From Amycolatopsis sp. EV170708-02-1 (GTDB lineage: Bacteria; Actinomycetota; Actinomycetes; Mycobacteriales; Pseudonocardiaceae), in the NCBI RefSeq assembly GCF_022479115.1, contig NZ_CP092497.1, positions 2,542,001 through 2,606,000 on the forward strand: DNA of 64,000 bases, read 5' to 3'. A program made the position numbers and the translations under genes. Below the pieces are notes generated by a model. It saw nothing but the letters and a program-made list of their open reading frames with translations, was not told the DNA's origin and did not search any database. How positions within the stretch are numbered: the stretch's first letter is position 1; each line of letters begins with the position of its first letter. Shown here one piece after another: positions 36,364-44,911 of the stretch.

Positions 36364-36504
36364 GAACAGGTCCTCCAGTGGGGGATGGGCCGATCTTGGG
36401 GGACTGAGACCGGCGTCATAGGACCTTAACGACGGTGGCCCTGGAAGGTGACGTTCAAGCCTCCGCTACACTTGTCTCCGTCATCGGGTGCGAGCCCGAT
36501 GTCC

Positions 36505-36578
36505 GCCGCCTTAGCTCAGTCGGCCAGAGCGATTCACTCGTAATGAATAGGTCAGGGGTTCGATTCCCCTAGGCGGCT
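36505..36578 (+). tRNA. tRNA-Thr (anticodon CGT)
   Basis: The acceptor arm GCCGCCT pairs with AGGCGGC. The D arm AGCTCAGTCGGCCAGAGC, anticodon loop CTCGTAA within a 5-bp stem (ATTCA/TGAAT) and T arm AGGGGTTCGATTCCCCT are all present. Anticodon CGT reads ACG (Thr). The 3' CCA is not fully encoded (CC is followed by G). Confidence 0.96.
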
Positions 36579-36584
36579 CCGCAG

Positions 36585-36624
36585 GTCAGGGCCTCATTCG
36601 GAACACTCCGGATGAGGCCCTGAC
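36585..36624 (+). terminator. tRNA-Thr terminator
   Basis: 17-bp stem (one G-T pair) with a 6-nt AACACT loop, starting GTCAGGGCCTCAT, 6 nt after the tRNA. It also lies 37 nt beyond the end of the convergent TetR gene. Confidence 0.75.
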
Positions 36625-36660
36625 GCATTTCGGGCCCGGTGCGGAGAGCACCCGGAAAGT

Positions 36661-37299
36661 TCACCCGTTGGTGTCACCCTTGAGGAACATCCGCGACAGC
36701 GAGGTGCCCACTCCCGTGAGGTGGTCGACGAGGGTGTCCGCGTCCGCGTCGAGCAGCCCGGAGCGCCACGCGAGCATGATCTCCACGAAGCCGCCGATGC
36801 CCAGCAGGACATTGACCCGGAACTCCAGCCCGTCCACGTCCGGTTTCAGATGCGGCCGCGCCAGGTCGATCAGCAGGCCGGTGGTCTCCTGGACGGTCTG
36901 CCGCCGCAGTTGCTCCAGCACCGCGCTGCCCGCGTGGTCGCCGAACAGGATCTGCGCGCGTGACGGCTCTTCCTGCACGTGGTGCACGACGACGTCGACG
37001 GCGGCGCGGAGCTGGTCCAGTGCGGGTTGCTCGATGCGGGCGGCGACGGCGTCGAGGACCATCCGCAGGGTCTCGTCGCGGACCTGTTCCCAGGCGGTGG
37101 CCAGCAGCGCGTCGCGGTTGGCGAAGCTCTCGTAGAAGTACCGGTCGGTCAGGTTCGCCCGCGCGCAGACGCCGCGCATGGTGACCGCCGCCCAGCCCTG
37201 TTCCTGCCAGATGTCGAGTGCGGCGCCGAGCAGGGCGAGCCGTCGTTCGGCGCGGCGTTCGTCGGCGGTTTTGCCGCTGTAGCGGCGGGACGCGGTCAC
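36661..37299 (-). CDS. TetR-family regulator of the adjacent oxidative operon
   Basis: 212 residues; helix-turn-helix at about 20-65 (MRGVCARANLTDRYFYESF). Divergent from the hydrolase-SDR-monooxygenase operon with 44 bp between the start codons, a classic arrangement for a local repressor. The palindrome at 37320-37344 is the probable shared operator. GTG start at 37299; GGAGGA touches the start codon, too close for normal use, and CAAGAT 6 nt upstream suggests a leaderless mRNA. Confidence 0.87.
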   Translation of the reverse strand: MTASRRYSGKTADERRAERRLALLGAALDIWQEQGWAAVTMRGVCARANLTDRYFYESFANRDALLATAWEQVRDETLRMVLDAVAARIEQPALDQLRAAVDVVVHHVQEEPSRAQILFGDHAGSAVLEQLRRQTVQETTGLLIDLARPHLKPDVDGLEFRVNVLLGIGGFVEIMLAWRSGLLDADADTLVDHLTGVGTSLSRMFLKGDTNG

Positions 37300-37319
37300 T
37301 CCTCCATCTTGACAGCAGG

Positions 37320-37344
37320 TGCCCTCAGATTCATTCTGAGGGCA
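37320..37344. promoter_or_regulatory. Candidate TetR operator in the divergent promoter
   Basis: TGCCCTCAGA (37320-37329) and TCTGAGGGCA (37335-37344) form a perfect 10-bp inverted repeat with a 5-bp centre. It covers the CATTCT -10-like box (37332-37337) of the hydrolase gene and runs into its start codon. Repressor binding would block both divergent genes. Confidence 0.65.
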
Positions 37345-38270
37345 TGCGACCGCAGAATGGCCTGCGCGCCGGGGTGGCCTCCGCGCTGACGTCCGCTTTC
37401 GTGCGGCCGATCGCCAACGCGATCCCGGCCAACCGGGCGGGGGTCGCGTTCTCCCGGGCCTTCATCGCGAGCGGTTTGTGGCTGGCTTCGCCGCCGTTGA
37501 AGGGGAGCCGTATCGAGCCCGGCATCCGCGGCGAGTGGGTCCGCGCGCCCGACGTGAGCGAGGGCAACGCCGTGGTCCTCTACATCCACGGCAGCGGTTA
37601 CGCGCTCTGCTCGGCGCGCACGCATCGCGGGCTGACCACACGGGTCTCCGCAGGCACCGGGCTGCCGGTCTTCGCCTGCGAATACCGGCTCGCGCCGCGG
37701 CACCGCTTCCCGAGCGCCGCCGACGACGTCCGCGCGGCCTACGACCGGCTTCTCGGCCAGGGCTATCGCCGGATCCTCGTCGCGGGCGACTCCGCGGGCG
37801 GGCATCTCGCGGTCGACCTCGCCGCGCAGCTGATCCGGGAACGAAAAGACCCACCGGCCGCGCTCGCCCTCTTCTCGCCGTTGTTCGACGTGACGTTTTC
37901 GCTGGCCGCCCAACGGGAACGCATGAGCCCGGATCCGATGATCTCCGCCGCCGCGGCCGCGCGGCTGGTCGGTCTGTACACAGTGGACGCCGACCTCGCG
38001 TCGGCGCGGCTGCGCTTCGCCTTCGACGACATCAAGGGCTTCCCGCCGACGATCATCCAGGCGGGCGGGCTCGAAATGCTTGCCGCGGACGCCATCGAGC
38101 TGGCCAGGGCCCTGCGCCGCGCGGGGGCGGACTGCGAACTCGACGTGGTCCCCGGCCAGATGCACGTCTTCCAGGCACTGACCCGCTTCATTCCCGAAGC
38201 GGCACCGGCGATGGAGCGGGCTTGCCGCTTCCTCACCGGCAATCTCCCGGCGATCGTGAGGGCGGCATGA
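37344..38270 (+). CDS. Alpha/beta hydrolase, HSL/LipR-like
   Basis: 308-residue esterase of the hormone-sensitive-lipase family. It has oxyanion motif HGSGY (HGGG variant), nucleophile Ser in GDSAGG, a catalytic acid region after GGLEML, and His in GQMHVFQ. No signal peptide. First gene of a five-gene overlapping operon. The gene set (hydrolase, SDR, Baeyer-Villiger-type monooxygenase) resembles the mycobacterial mymA operon, where LipR fills this role. The ATG at 37344 is probably leaderless. Confidence 0.88.
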   Translation: MRPQNGLRAGVASALTSAFVRPIANAIPANRAGVAFSRAFIASGLWLASPPLKGSRIEPGIRGEWVRAPDVSEGNAVVLYIHGSGYALCSARTHRGLTTRVSAGTGLPVFACEYRLAPRHRFPSAADDVRAAYDRLLGQGYRRILVAGDSAGGHLAVDLAAQLIRERKDPPAALALFSPLFDVTFSLAAQRERMSPDPMISAAAAARLVGLYTVDADLASARLRFAFDDIKGFPPTIIQAGGLEMLAADAIELARALRRAGADCELDVVPGQMHVFQALTRFIPEAAPAMERACRFLTGNLPAIVRAA

Positions 38271-39082
38271 CCAAACGGACCCACGGGGCACAGGCCGTCG
38301 TCACCGGCGCGGGCAGCGGGATCGGCAGGGCGATCGCGGCCGAGCTCGCCCGGCGCGGCAGCCGGGTCGTCTGCGCCGACATCGACCTCGAAGCCGCCGA
38401 AGAAACCGCGAAGATGCTCAAGGACGCGGTCGCCATCGCCTGCGACGTGTCCGATGTGGACGAAGTCGCCGACCTGGCGAACCAGGCGCGGTCCTGGTTC
38501 GGCCGCGAGCCGGACCTCGTCGTCAACAACGCCGGGATCGGCGCGGGCGGCAAACTCGTCGGGGAGAGCCCGCTGTCCGATTGGCAACGGACCCTCGGCG
38601 TGAACCTCTGGGGCGTGATCCACGGCTGCCACACCTTCGTTCCCGCCATGCGCGCGGCGAAGGCGGGCGGCGTCATCAACGTCGCTTCGGCCGCCGGTTT
38701 CACCGCCGCGCCGAGGATGGCCGCGTACAACGTGAGCAAGGCGGGCGTCGTCAGCCTTTCCGAAACGCTGGCCGCGGAACTGTCCGGCACCGGCGTCGCG
38801 GTCACCGTCCTGTGCCCGACCTTCGTGCGCACCAACATCTTCGGCGGCGAGCTCATCGAGGACGGGGCCCGTGGGCTCGCCAAGCGCGTTTCCGACGTGG
38901 TCGGGTTCTCGCCGGAGCGCGTCGCGAAGATGACGCTCGACGCCCACGACCGCGGCCGCCTCTATGTGGTGCCGCAACCCGACGCTCAGCTTCTCTGGCA
39001 CGCCAAGCGTTTCGTGCCCGTCCCGTACACGCGGATCGCCGGCCTGCTCGGCCGGTTCCTGCCCGCCGAAAAGGAGAAGTGA
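38267..39082 (+). CDS. Short-chain dehydrogenase/reductase
   Basis: 271 residues. Rossmann motif TGAGSGIGRA, NNAGI, a Ser of the catalytic tetrad in NVASAAG, and catalytic YNVSK. Asp after the second strand (CADIDLE) favours NAD(H). Overlaps the hydrolase stop as ATGA and the next start as TGATG. Probably oxidises an alcohol or reduces a ketone in the same pathway as the monooxygenase. Confidence 0.92.
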   Translation: MTKRTHGAQAVVTGAGSGIGRAIAAELARRGSRVVCADIDLEAAEETAKMLKDAVAIACDVSDVDEVADLANQARSWFGREPDLVVNNAGIGAGGKLVGESPLSDWQRTLGVNLWGVIHGCHTFVPAMRAAKAGGVINVASAAGFTAAPRMAAYNVSKAGVVSLSETLAAELSGTGVAVTVLCPTFVRTNIFGGELIEDGARGLAKRVSDVVGFSPERVAKMTLDAHDRGRLYVVPQPDAQLLWHAKRFVPVPYTRIAGLLGRFLPAEKEK

Positions 39083-40011
39083 TGGCCTACGACTTCGCCG
39101 CGATGCTCCAGACGATCAAGGACAAGCAGTGGTCGCTGGCCGACATCGACTGGGACGCGCCCGGCGCGGAGACGATGACCGACGAACTGCGCGCCAAGAT
39201 GCGGCCGTTCATGGCCGACCTCGTGTGGATCGAGCACGTCGGCGCGCGCGGGTTCGCCTCGCTGGCCAAGAAGGCGCCGACGCCGGTGATCCAGGAGATC
39301 TATCGTTACTTCCACGCGGAGGAACAGAAACACGCCAACGCGGAACTGGCGCTGATGAAACGCTGGGGCATGCTCGACGAGCACGGTTCGATGCCCGAGC
39401 CGAACATCAACGTCAAGCTCGCCATCAAGGTCCTCGACGACTACGGCGACACGCTGCCGCTGACGGCGCTCGCCACGCTCATCCCGCTGCTGGAATGCGC
39501 GCTGGACGGCGCACTGGTGAAGTTCCTGCTGGAAGAGGTCTCCGATCCGGTGTGCCACCAGGTGTTCCGGCATATCAACTCCGACGAGGCCCGGCACATC
39601 ACGGCCGATTTCGAGGTGCTGGAGCTGATCGGCGCCGGATCCACGACCAAACTGCTCACCGAATCGATCGGCTCGCTCAAACCCCAGATCGTCCTCGGCC
39701 TGATCGTGGTGTTCGTGCCGCTGATCAACAAGATGCGGGACAACATCGTGGCGATGGGCCTGCCGGAGAAGAAGCTGTACAACGCCGTGAAGCGGTTCTC
39801 CACCATCGGCGGCCGCGGCGAGTTCACGAAACGCATCCCGGCGTATCACGTGCTCAAGGCGCAGGCGGCGATGATCGTCGACCGCTCGCACGTCTACCAC
39901 CGGCTGCTCGCCGACCCGATGGTCAAGGTGACCCGCCTGATCCCCGCGCGGCTGCTGGGAAAGCCGCAGTCGTGGACCGAGGAGATCACCCACGAGCCGG
40001 TCGCGTCATGA
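39082..40011 (+). CDS. Ferritin-like di-iron protein (AurF-type oxygenase candidate)
   Basis: 309 residues, largely helical. Four-helix-bundle metal ligands are visible as WIEHVG, HAEEQKHAN (ExxH), LLECALDG and SDEARHITAD (ExxH), the pattern of AurF-like di-iron oxygenases. A hydrophobic segment follows (IVLGLIVVFVPLI). AAGGAG lies 6 nt before the ATG. With the monooxygenase and SDR it suggests oxidative remodelling of a lipid or small molecule. Substrate not inferable. Confidence 0.75.
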   Translation: MAYDFAAMLQTIKDKQWSLADIDWDAPGAETMTDELRAKMRPFMADLVWIEHVGARGFASLAKKAPTPVIQEIYRYFHAEEQKHANAELALMKRWGMLDEHGSMPEPNINVKLAIKVLDDYGDTLPLTALATLIPLLECALDGALVKFLLEEVSDPVCHQVFRHINSDEARHITADFEVLELIGAGSTTKLLTESIGSLKPQIVLGLIVVFVPLINKMRDNIVAMGLPEKKLYNAVKRFSTIGGRGEFTKRIPAYHVLKAQAAMIVDRSHVYHRLLADPMVKVTRLIPARLLGKPQSWTEEITHEPVAS

Positions 40012-40493
40012 GCCTCGGCGAATTCCGGGGCGAGGTGCTGCGCGGCACCGAATGGTTCGGGCACGACTTCACCGGGCAGCGCGTCGCCGTGGTCGCGCCC
40101 GGCCGCGAGGCGGCGCAGATCGTGCCCGAGGTGATGGCCACCGCGCGGTCGGTGAAGGTGTTCCAGGAGGAGCCGGACTGGGTGGTGCCGATGCCGGTCC
40201 CCGGGCCCGCCGTCCTCGGCGTCGCCGTCGCCAAGGTCTTCCTGCGCTGGCAGGTGAAAGACCCCTGGATCCGCAGGCTCCTGACGCCCGACCGCCGCTT
40301 CGGCTCGCGGCGGACGGCGCCGGGCCTCGGCTACTACGGCGCGCTCCGGCGGCCTGGCTGCAAGCTCGTCACCTGGCCGGTCTACGCCTTCGCGCCGCAC
40401 GGAATCCGCACCGCCGAAGGTATCGAGCATCAGGCCGACGTCGTCGTGCTCGGCGCCAGTTCGCTGTTCGCCAAGGAAGGACTTCCCGCATGA
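40008..40493 (+). CDS. Stand-alone degenerate flavin-monooxygenase NADPH-domain fragment
   Basis: 161 residues. It mirrors the central NADPH-binding part of the next gene: FRGEVLRGTEW and TGQRVAVVAPGREAAQIVPE correspond to FRGTVMHTARW and RGKRVAVVGTGASAVQVIPS. The GxGxxA fingerprint is lost (APGREAAQ) and no FAD domain is present, so it cannot be an active monooxygenase. Both ends overlap neighbours as ATGA and the frame is intact, so it is kept as a gene; a structural or regulatory partner of the full enzyme is possible. Confidence 0.7.
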   Translation: MSLGEFRGEVLRGTEWFGHDFTGQRVAVVAPGREAAQIVPEVMATARSVKVFQEEPDWVVPMPVPGPAVLGVAVAKVFLRWQVKDPWIRRLLTPDRRFGSRRTAPGLGYYGALRRPGCKLVTWPVYAFAPHGIRTAEGIEHQADVVVLGASSLFAKEGLPA

Positions 40494-41977
40494 AGCCGGA
40501 CCACGAGATCGCGATCATCGGCGGGGGCTTCTCCGGCATCGGCGCCGCGATCCTGCTGCACAAGGCGGGTTTCGAGGACTTCCTGATGCTGGAGGAGGGC
40601 GACGGCGTCGGCGGCGCCTGGCATTGGAACACCTATCCCGGTGTCGCCGTCGACATCCCGTCGTTCAGCTACCAGTTCTCGTTCGAGCAGATCTCCGGCT
40701 GGTCGCGGGTCTACGCGCCCGGCCGCGAGCTGAAGGCGTACGCCGACTACTGCGTCGACAAGTACGACATCCGCCGCCGCACGCGCCTCGGCAGCAAGGT
40801 CGTCTCCGCGACCTTCGACGACGAAACGCACTTGTGGCGCCTCGAAACCGCCGAGGGCCGGCCGCTGACGGCACGGTTCGTCGTCGGCGCCACCGGCGTG
40901 CTCACCCAGCCGAAACCGCCGGACATCGACGGGATCGACCGTTTCCGGGGCACGGTCATGCACACCGCGCGCTGGGACCACTCCGTCGACCTGCGGGGCA
41001 AACGCGTCGCCGTCGTCGGCACCGGCGCCTCGGCCGTGCAGGTGATCCCGTCCATCGCGCCGGAAGCGGCCCACCTGACGGTGTTCCAGCGCACGCCGAT
41101 CTGGTGCCTGCCCAAACCCGACGCCGTGCTGCCCAGGACGGCGCGACTCGCGCTGCGACGGCTGCCGGGCGCGAAACTGGTGTCCCGCCTGGCCAGCCAG
41201 GCCCTCGTCGAGGTGACCTTCCCGCTGGCCGCGCATTTCCACAACCTGCTGCCGACCGCCGGCGCGGGCGAACGGATCGGGCGCGCGCATCTGCGCCGTG
41301 CGGTCAAGGATCCGGAAACCCGCGAGAAGCTGACCCCGCGCTACGCCTTGGGCTGCAAGCGGCCGAGCTTCTCGAACGAATACCTCCAGACCTTCAACCG
41401 GGACGACGTCACGCTGGAGACCACCGGCATCGACGCGATCACCGAATCCGGTGTGCGCACCGTCGACGGCACCGAGTATCCGGTCGACGTCCTGGTGCTG
41501 GCGACCGGGTTCAAGGTGTTCGAGAAGGGCAACATGCCCGCCTTCACCGTGCGCGGAACGGGCGGCGCCGACCTGGAGAAGTTCTGGGAGGAGAACCGCT
41601 TCCAGGCGTATCAGGGGGTCAGCGTGCCCGGCTTCCCGAACCTGTTCACCATCCTCGGGCCCTACGGCTACAACGGTTCCTCGTATTTCAACCTCATCGA
41701 GACGCAGACCGCGCACATCATCCGCTGCCTGCGCAACGCCCGGAAGACCGGCGCGACGCGCGTGGAGGTGACGAACGAGGCCAACGACCGGTACTTCCGG
41801 AGCATGCTGGACCGGCGCAAGCACCAAGTGTTCTTCCAGGACAGCTGTTCGCTGGCCAACAGCTACTACTTCGACGCGAACGGGGACGTGCCCTTCCGTG
41901 CCTCGCCCACGCTGGAAACGATGGTGACGAGCCGGTTCGTCGACCTCGACGACTACGCCTTCGCGGACGGCCGGTGA
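40490..41977 (+). CDS. Flavin-containing Baeyer-Villiger-type monooxygenase
   Basis: 495 residues. FAD-binding GGGFSGIG at the N-terminus, YPGVAVDIPSFSYQFSF, the fingerprint FRGTVMHTARWD, NADPH-binding GTGASA and the late FAD motif VLATGF are all present. It inserts oxygen into ketones or hydroxylates, using NADPH. Closest known setting is MymA/EthA-type enzymes of mycobacteria. AAGGAAGGA precedes the ATG. Last gene of the TetR-controlled operon. Confidence 0.92.
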   Translation: MKPDHEIAIIGGGFSGIGAAILLHKAGFEDFLMLEEGDGVGGAWHWNTYPGVAVDIPSFSYQFSFEQISGWSRVYAPGRELKAYADYCVDKYDIRRRTRLGSKVVSATFDDETHLWRLETAEGRPLTARFVVGATGVLTQPKPPDIDGIDRFRGTVMHTARWDHSVDLRGKRVAVVGTGASAVQVIPSIAPEAAHLTVFQRTPIWCLPKPDAVLPRTARLALRRLPGAKLVSRLASQALVEVTFPLAAHFHNLLPTAGAGERIGRAHLRRAVKDPETREKLTPRYALGCKRPSFSNEYLQTFNRDDVTLETTGIDAITESGVRTVDGTEYPVDVLVLATGFKVFEKGNMPAFTVRGTGGADLEKFWEENRFQAYQGVSVPGFPNLFTILGPYGYNGSSYFNLIETQTAHIIRCLRNARKTGATRVEVTNEANDRYFRSMLDRRKHQVFFQDSCSLANSYYFDANGDVPFRASPTLETMVTSRFVDLDDYAFADGR

Positions 41978-42049
41978 ACACTGGCTGAAGTCCGCCGTCC
42001 CCGGCCGTGACGGGCCTTAGGTTCGATTCCCCGAACCTGGAGGCTGGTC

Positions 42050-43582
42050 TTGGAAGGCTTTCCCTGGGACGTCCTGCTCGCGGTGGCCGGGATCGGCGTC
42101 CCGGCCGTCGCGTTCCTGTGGGAGTTCGTGCTCGTCGGCCGCAAACGGCTCGGCTACCGCGTGCAGATGGACACCCCGACGGCGTCCGGGCGCGGGTTCG
42201 CGCCGACGGCCGACGCGCTCGCGCAGCTGCAGCACGAGAACGGCGAGCGGCTCGTCGATCCGTCGTTCGTGCTGCTGCGCATCGAGAACAACGGCACCAC
42301 CGACATCGACACCGACGACTACGCGGTCAACGAGAACGACCGCGTCGGCATCCGCGTGAAATTCCCCGGCCGCACCGTGGCCGGGATGGTGGTGACCGAG
42401 CTCAGCTCGCCGCATCTGCACGAATGCTTCGGCGACGACTCCGGTTTCGGCGCTCGCGACGAGAATCCCGAACGGCCGTCGGGCGTGATCGACCTGCCGA
42501 GGGTGCCGCTGAACCGCGGCGCGCACTACAAGATCCTCGCCGTGCTCGACCGGATCCCCAACGGCTCTCCCGACGATTTCGACGATCCTCAGGTGGTCGG
42601 CGAGATCAAGGGCGGCAGCCTCCGCGAGACCAAGAGCCGCACGGGGCCGACGGGTTCGGTGATGGCGCTGATCCTCTTCCTCGTGGTGATCAGCATCTTC
42701 CAGCTGACCCGCTCCCTGTTCTTCGACGAGAAGCCGCCACCGCTGGACTGCGCGTCCGGGAAGCTCACGATCACCGGGTCGACGGCCTTCGCGCCGGTGC
42801 TGAAGGAAGCCACGGCTTCGTATTCGAAGACGTGCCCGGGCGCGTCGTTCGTCTTCGACACCCGGGGGAGCGCGGAAGGCCTCGGCAGCCTGAACCAGGC
42901 CGGGAACGACGGCGTGCTGGCGTTCTCCGACGGCGCCAAGGGGGAGGGCTTCCCGCAGCTGCTGCCGCGTCCGGTCGCGTTCTCGCTGTTCACGCTCGTG
43001 ATCAACAAGGAGGCGGGCGTCCAGGACCTTTCGCTCGCGCAGATCCGCGACGTCTACGACGGCAAGATCGCGAACTGGCGGGAGATCGGCGGCAAGGACC
43101 AGCCGGTCCGGCTCGTCGACCGGCATTCCGATTCGGGTACGCGGCGGACGTTCGAGGGCCAGATCCTGGCGGGCAAACGAGAGCCGGGCGACAACTCCGA
43201 CGACTGCCTCAAACCGGCGCCGGGTGCCCAGCCCGGAGTGGTGCGGTGCGCGAAGCCGTCCACGAACGACGTCCTCGACGCGGTGTCGCGCGTGCCGGGC
43301 GCGCTGGGTTACAGCGAACTGGGCGCCGCCACGAAACGTGAGGACGTGCTGCCGGTGCGGATCGACGGCCACCAGGCGACGCTGGAGGGCGCGATCCACG
43401 CGGCGTACCCGTTCTGGGAGACGGAGTACGCGTACACGTTCGGTGAGCCGAAGGCGGACTCGCTCGTGGCGAGCTTCCTGCGGTACCTGACGAATCAGGT
43501 CGGCAAGGACATCGTGCGGTCGCATGGGCACCGGCCGTGCGCCGAGCTGGCGAATCCGGTGCTGTGCCGTCCAGGCGCGTGA
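42050..43582 (+). CDS. Membrane-anchored PstS-like substrate-binding protein
   Basis: 510 residues. N-terminal helix (DVLLAVAGIGVPAVAFLWEFVL), a cytoplasmic-looking domain of about 170 residues, a second helix (VMALILFLVVISIFQLTRSL, about 205-224), then a PstS/PBP-like-2 domain (LTITGSTAFAPVLKEAT; DLSLAQIRDVYDGKIANW; DSGTRRTFEG). No phosphate transporter genes follow, so it may be a sensor rather than a transport component. TTG start at 42050 with GGAGG; a 7-bp hairpin (42019-42038) ends directly before that ribosome site and could modulate translation. Confidence 0.8.
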   Translation: MEGFPWDVLLAVAGIGVPAVAFLWEFVLVGRKRLGYRVQMDTPTASGRGFAPTADALAQLQHENGERLVDPSFVLLRIENNGTTDIDTDDYAVNENDRVGIRVKFPGRTVAGMVVTELSSPHLHECFGDDSGFGARDENPERPSGVIDLPRVPLNRGAHYKILAVLDRIPNGSPDDFDDPQVVGEIKGGSLRETKSRTGPTGSVMALILFLVVISIFQLTRSLFFDEKPPPLDCASGKLTITGSTAFAPVLKEATASYSKTCPGASFVFDTRGSAEGLGSLNQAGNDGVLAFSDGAKGEGFPQLLPRPVAFSLFTLVINKEAGVQDLSLAQIRDVYDGKIANWREIGGKDQPVRLVDRHSDSGTRRTFEGQILAGKREPGDNSDDCLKPAPGAQPGVVRCAKPSTNDVLDAVSRVPGALGYSELGAATKREDVLPVRIDGHQATLEGAIHAAYPFWETEYAYTFGEPKADSLVASFLRYLTNQVGKDIVRSHGHRPCAELANPVLCRPGA

Positions 43583-43588
43583 CCGATG

Positions 43589-43632
43589 TCGTGAGTGGTA
43601 AGGACGGTTCTAACCGTCCTTACCACTCACGA
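43589..43632. repeat. 44-bp palindromic intergenic repeat (family A, copy 2)
   Basis: Perfect 21-bp arms (TCGTGAGTGGTAAGGACGGTT and its complement) around CT. Sits 6 nt after the PstS-like stop and 5 nt before the end of the convergent Gre-factor gene: bidirectional terminator position. Confidence 0.9.
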
Positions 43633-43637
43633 GACGG

Positions 43638-44102
43638 TCAGGCTGGCGGCTTCAGCGTGACGACGGTGGCGCTGGTCTCGCCGCGCGGCGTCCGGTACGT
43701 GATCTCGTCGCCCTCCTTGGCGCCGACGAGCGCGAGGCCGAGCGGGCTGTCCGAGGTGACCGTCGAGGCGTCCGCGTCCTCGCCGGGGATCGTGACGATG
43801 TGCAGCTCGTCTTCGTCGCCGTCGGCGAACCTGAGGGTGACGGTGGTGCCGTCGGGGAGCAGGCCCTTGCTGTCGCGGCCGCCGTGCTCGAGTTTCGCGG
43901 CGACGTCGGCGATGCGCCGGTCGAGGTAGGCGGCGGCCTCCGCGCGGTCCAGCACCTCCGCCTGGTCGGCGGCGTCGCCGGTTCGTTCCTGCTCGCCGAC
44001 GAGCGGCGCCATCGCGTCGCGCTGCGCACGCAGATCGGCGAGTTCCTTCTCCAGCTGCCGTCGTGCGGCCGGGCTGAACCCGTTGTCCCCTGAGGTCACC
44101 AT
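43638..44102 (-). CDS. GreA/GreB-family transcription factor-like protein
   Basis: 154 residues. An N-terminal coiled coil (LEKELADLRAQRDAM) carries the tip TGDAADQAE, in the place of GreA's acidic GDxxENAE. A C-terminal FKBP-like domain follows with SPLGLALVGAKEGDEITY. This is the layout of secondary Gre-like factors of actinobacteria that bind the RNA polymerase secondary channel. Whether it stimulates transcript cleavage is uncertain, since one tip Glu is Asp. ATG at 44102 preceded by GACAAT at 7 nt (leaderless); the ATG at 44111 is an alternative. Confidence 0.82.
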   Translation of the reverse strand: MVTSGDNGFSPAARRQLEKELADLRAQRDAMAPLVGEQERTGDAADQAEVLDRAEAAAYLDRRIADVAAKLEHGGRDSKGLLPDGTTVTLRFADGDEDELHIVTIPGEDADASTVTSDSPLGLALVGAKEGDEITYRTPRGETSATVVTLKPPA

Positions 44103-44166
44103 GCCGGGCATTGTCCGCTACGGATCGGCGGCTAGCCACCTAGATTTTTCACCCGCTGTGATCGGA

Positions 44167-44203
44167 CAGGACGGCTGCCCTAAGCTTCAGGGCTCATGTC
44201 CTG
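44167..44203. repeat. Interrupted inverted repeat upstream of the TetR gene
   Basis: CAGGAC/GTCCTG (44167-44172, 44198-44203) encloses GCCCT/AGGGC around AAGCTTC. It lies 23 bp before the TetR start codon. Could be an operator or 5' UTR hairpin. Confidence 0.4.
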
Positions 44204-44225
44204 ACTACTTGGTGTAAGGAACTTC

Positions 44226-44813
44226 GTGACCGCCGTTCCCGGCCGCAGCGCGCGGCTCTCCCCTAATCAGCTGCAGAAACAGGAACAGATCGTCGAAGCG
44301 GCGCGGGTCGTGCTCGCCAGGGACGGGCTCGCGGGCTGCACCGTGCGGGCGATCGCGGACGCCGGGCCGCTCACGAAGAGTGCGATTCATTACTACTTCG
44401 CGGACATCGACGTCTTGATCGACCGCGCCATGGCGGCGCACATCACAACGTTCATCGCCGATTTGCGCAAAATATCGGCGAAACACGATCACCCGGATGA
44501 GCGGCTCTTCGCCGCCCTGGAGGCCTTCCTCGCCGAGTTCTCCGGCCGGCCGAACGCGGCCTTCCTCTGGTTCGAGTACTGGATCGCCGCGGGCCGCGCG
44601 CAGCACCCGCAGGCCATCGACGTCATGCTGACCTCGATCACCGAACTGCTCGCGGAGCTGCTCGCCCCGCTCGACGTCGAGGACCCGCGGGCGCGGGCGC
44701 GGGCCCTGCTGTCCTATCTGCTCGGCGCGATCGTCCAGCAGCGCGTCCGGCGGCGGCCGTTCGCCGCACTGCGCGGTGACATCGAAGCGCTCTGTTTCGC
44801 GAACTACGGCTAG
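44226..44813 (+). CDS. TetR-family transcriptional regulator
   Basis: 195 residues; helix-turn-helix about 22-65 (CTVRAIADAGPLTKSAIHYY). GTG start with AAGGAA 5 nt upstream. It stands alone between the Gre-like factor (divergent) and the M14 carboxypeptidase gene (98 bp downstream, same strand). Target not evident. Confidence 0.88.
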   Translation: MTAVPGRSARLSPNQLQKQEQIVEAARVVLARDGLAGCTVRAIADAGPLTKSAIHYYFADIDVLIDRAMAAHITTFIADLRKISAKHDHPDERLFAALEAFLAEFSGRPNAAFLWFEYWIAAGRAQHPQAIDVMLTSITELLAELLAPLDVEDPRARARALLSYLLGAIVQQRVRRRPFAALRGDIEALCFANYG

Positions 44814-44911
44814 AAATACGCATTAGATCCGTACCGTTACGGATTGTTCCCTCTTCCGGCTCCGGTCATGGTGAGGTTCCCCTTCCCTTGCCTGAGAGCT
44901 AGGAGACGACG

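Noticed and set aside
42021..42038. tRNA T-arm-like sequence GTTCGATTCC near 42021 as part of a tRNA
   Set aside because: No acceptor, D or anticodon arms surround it; it is a short hairpin before a ribosome site.
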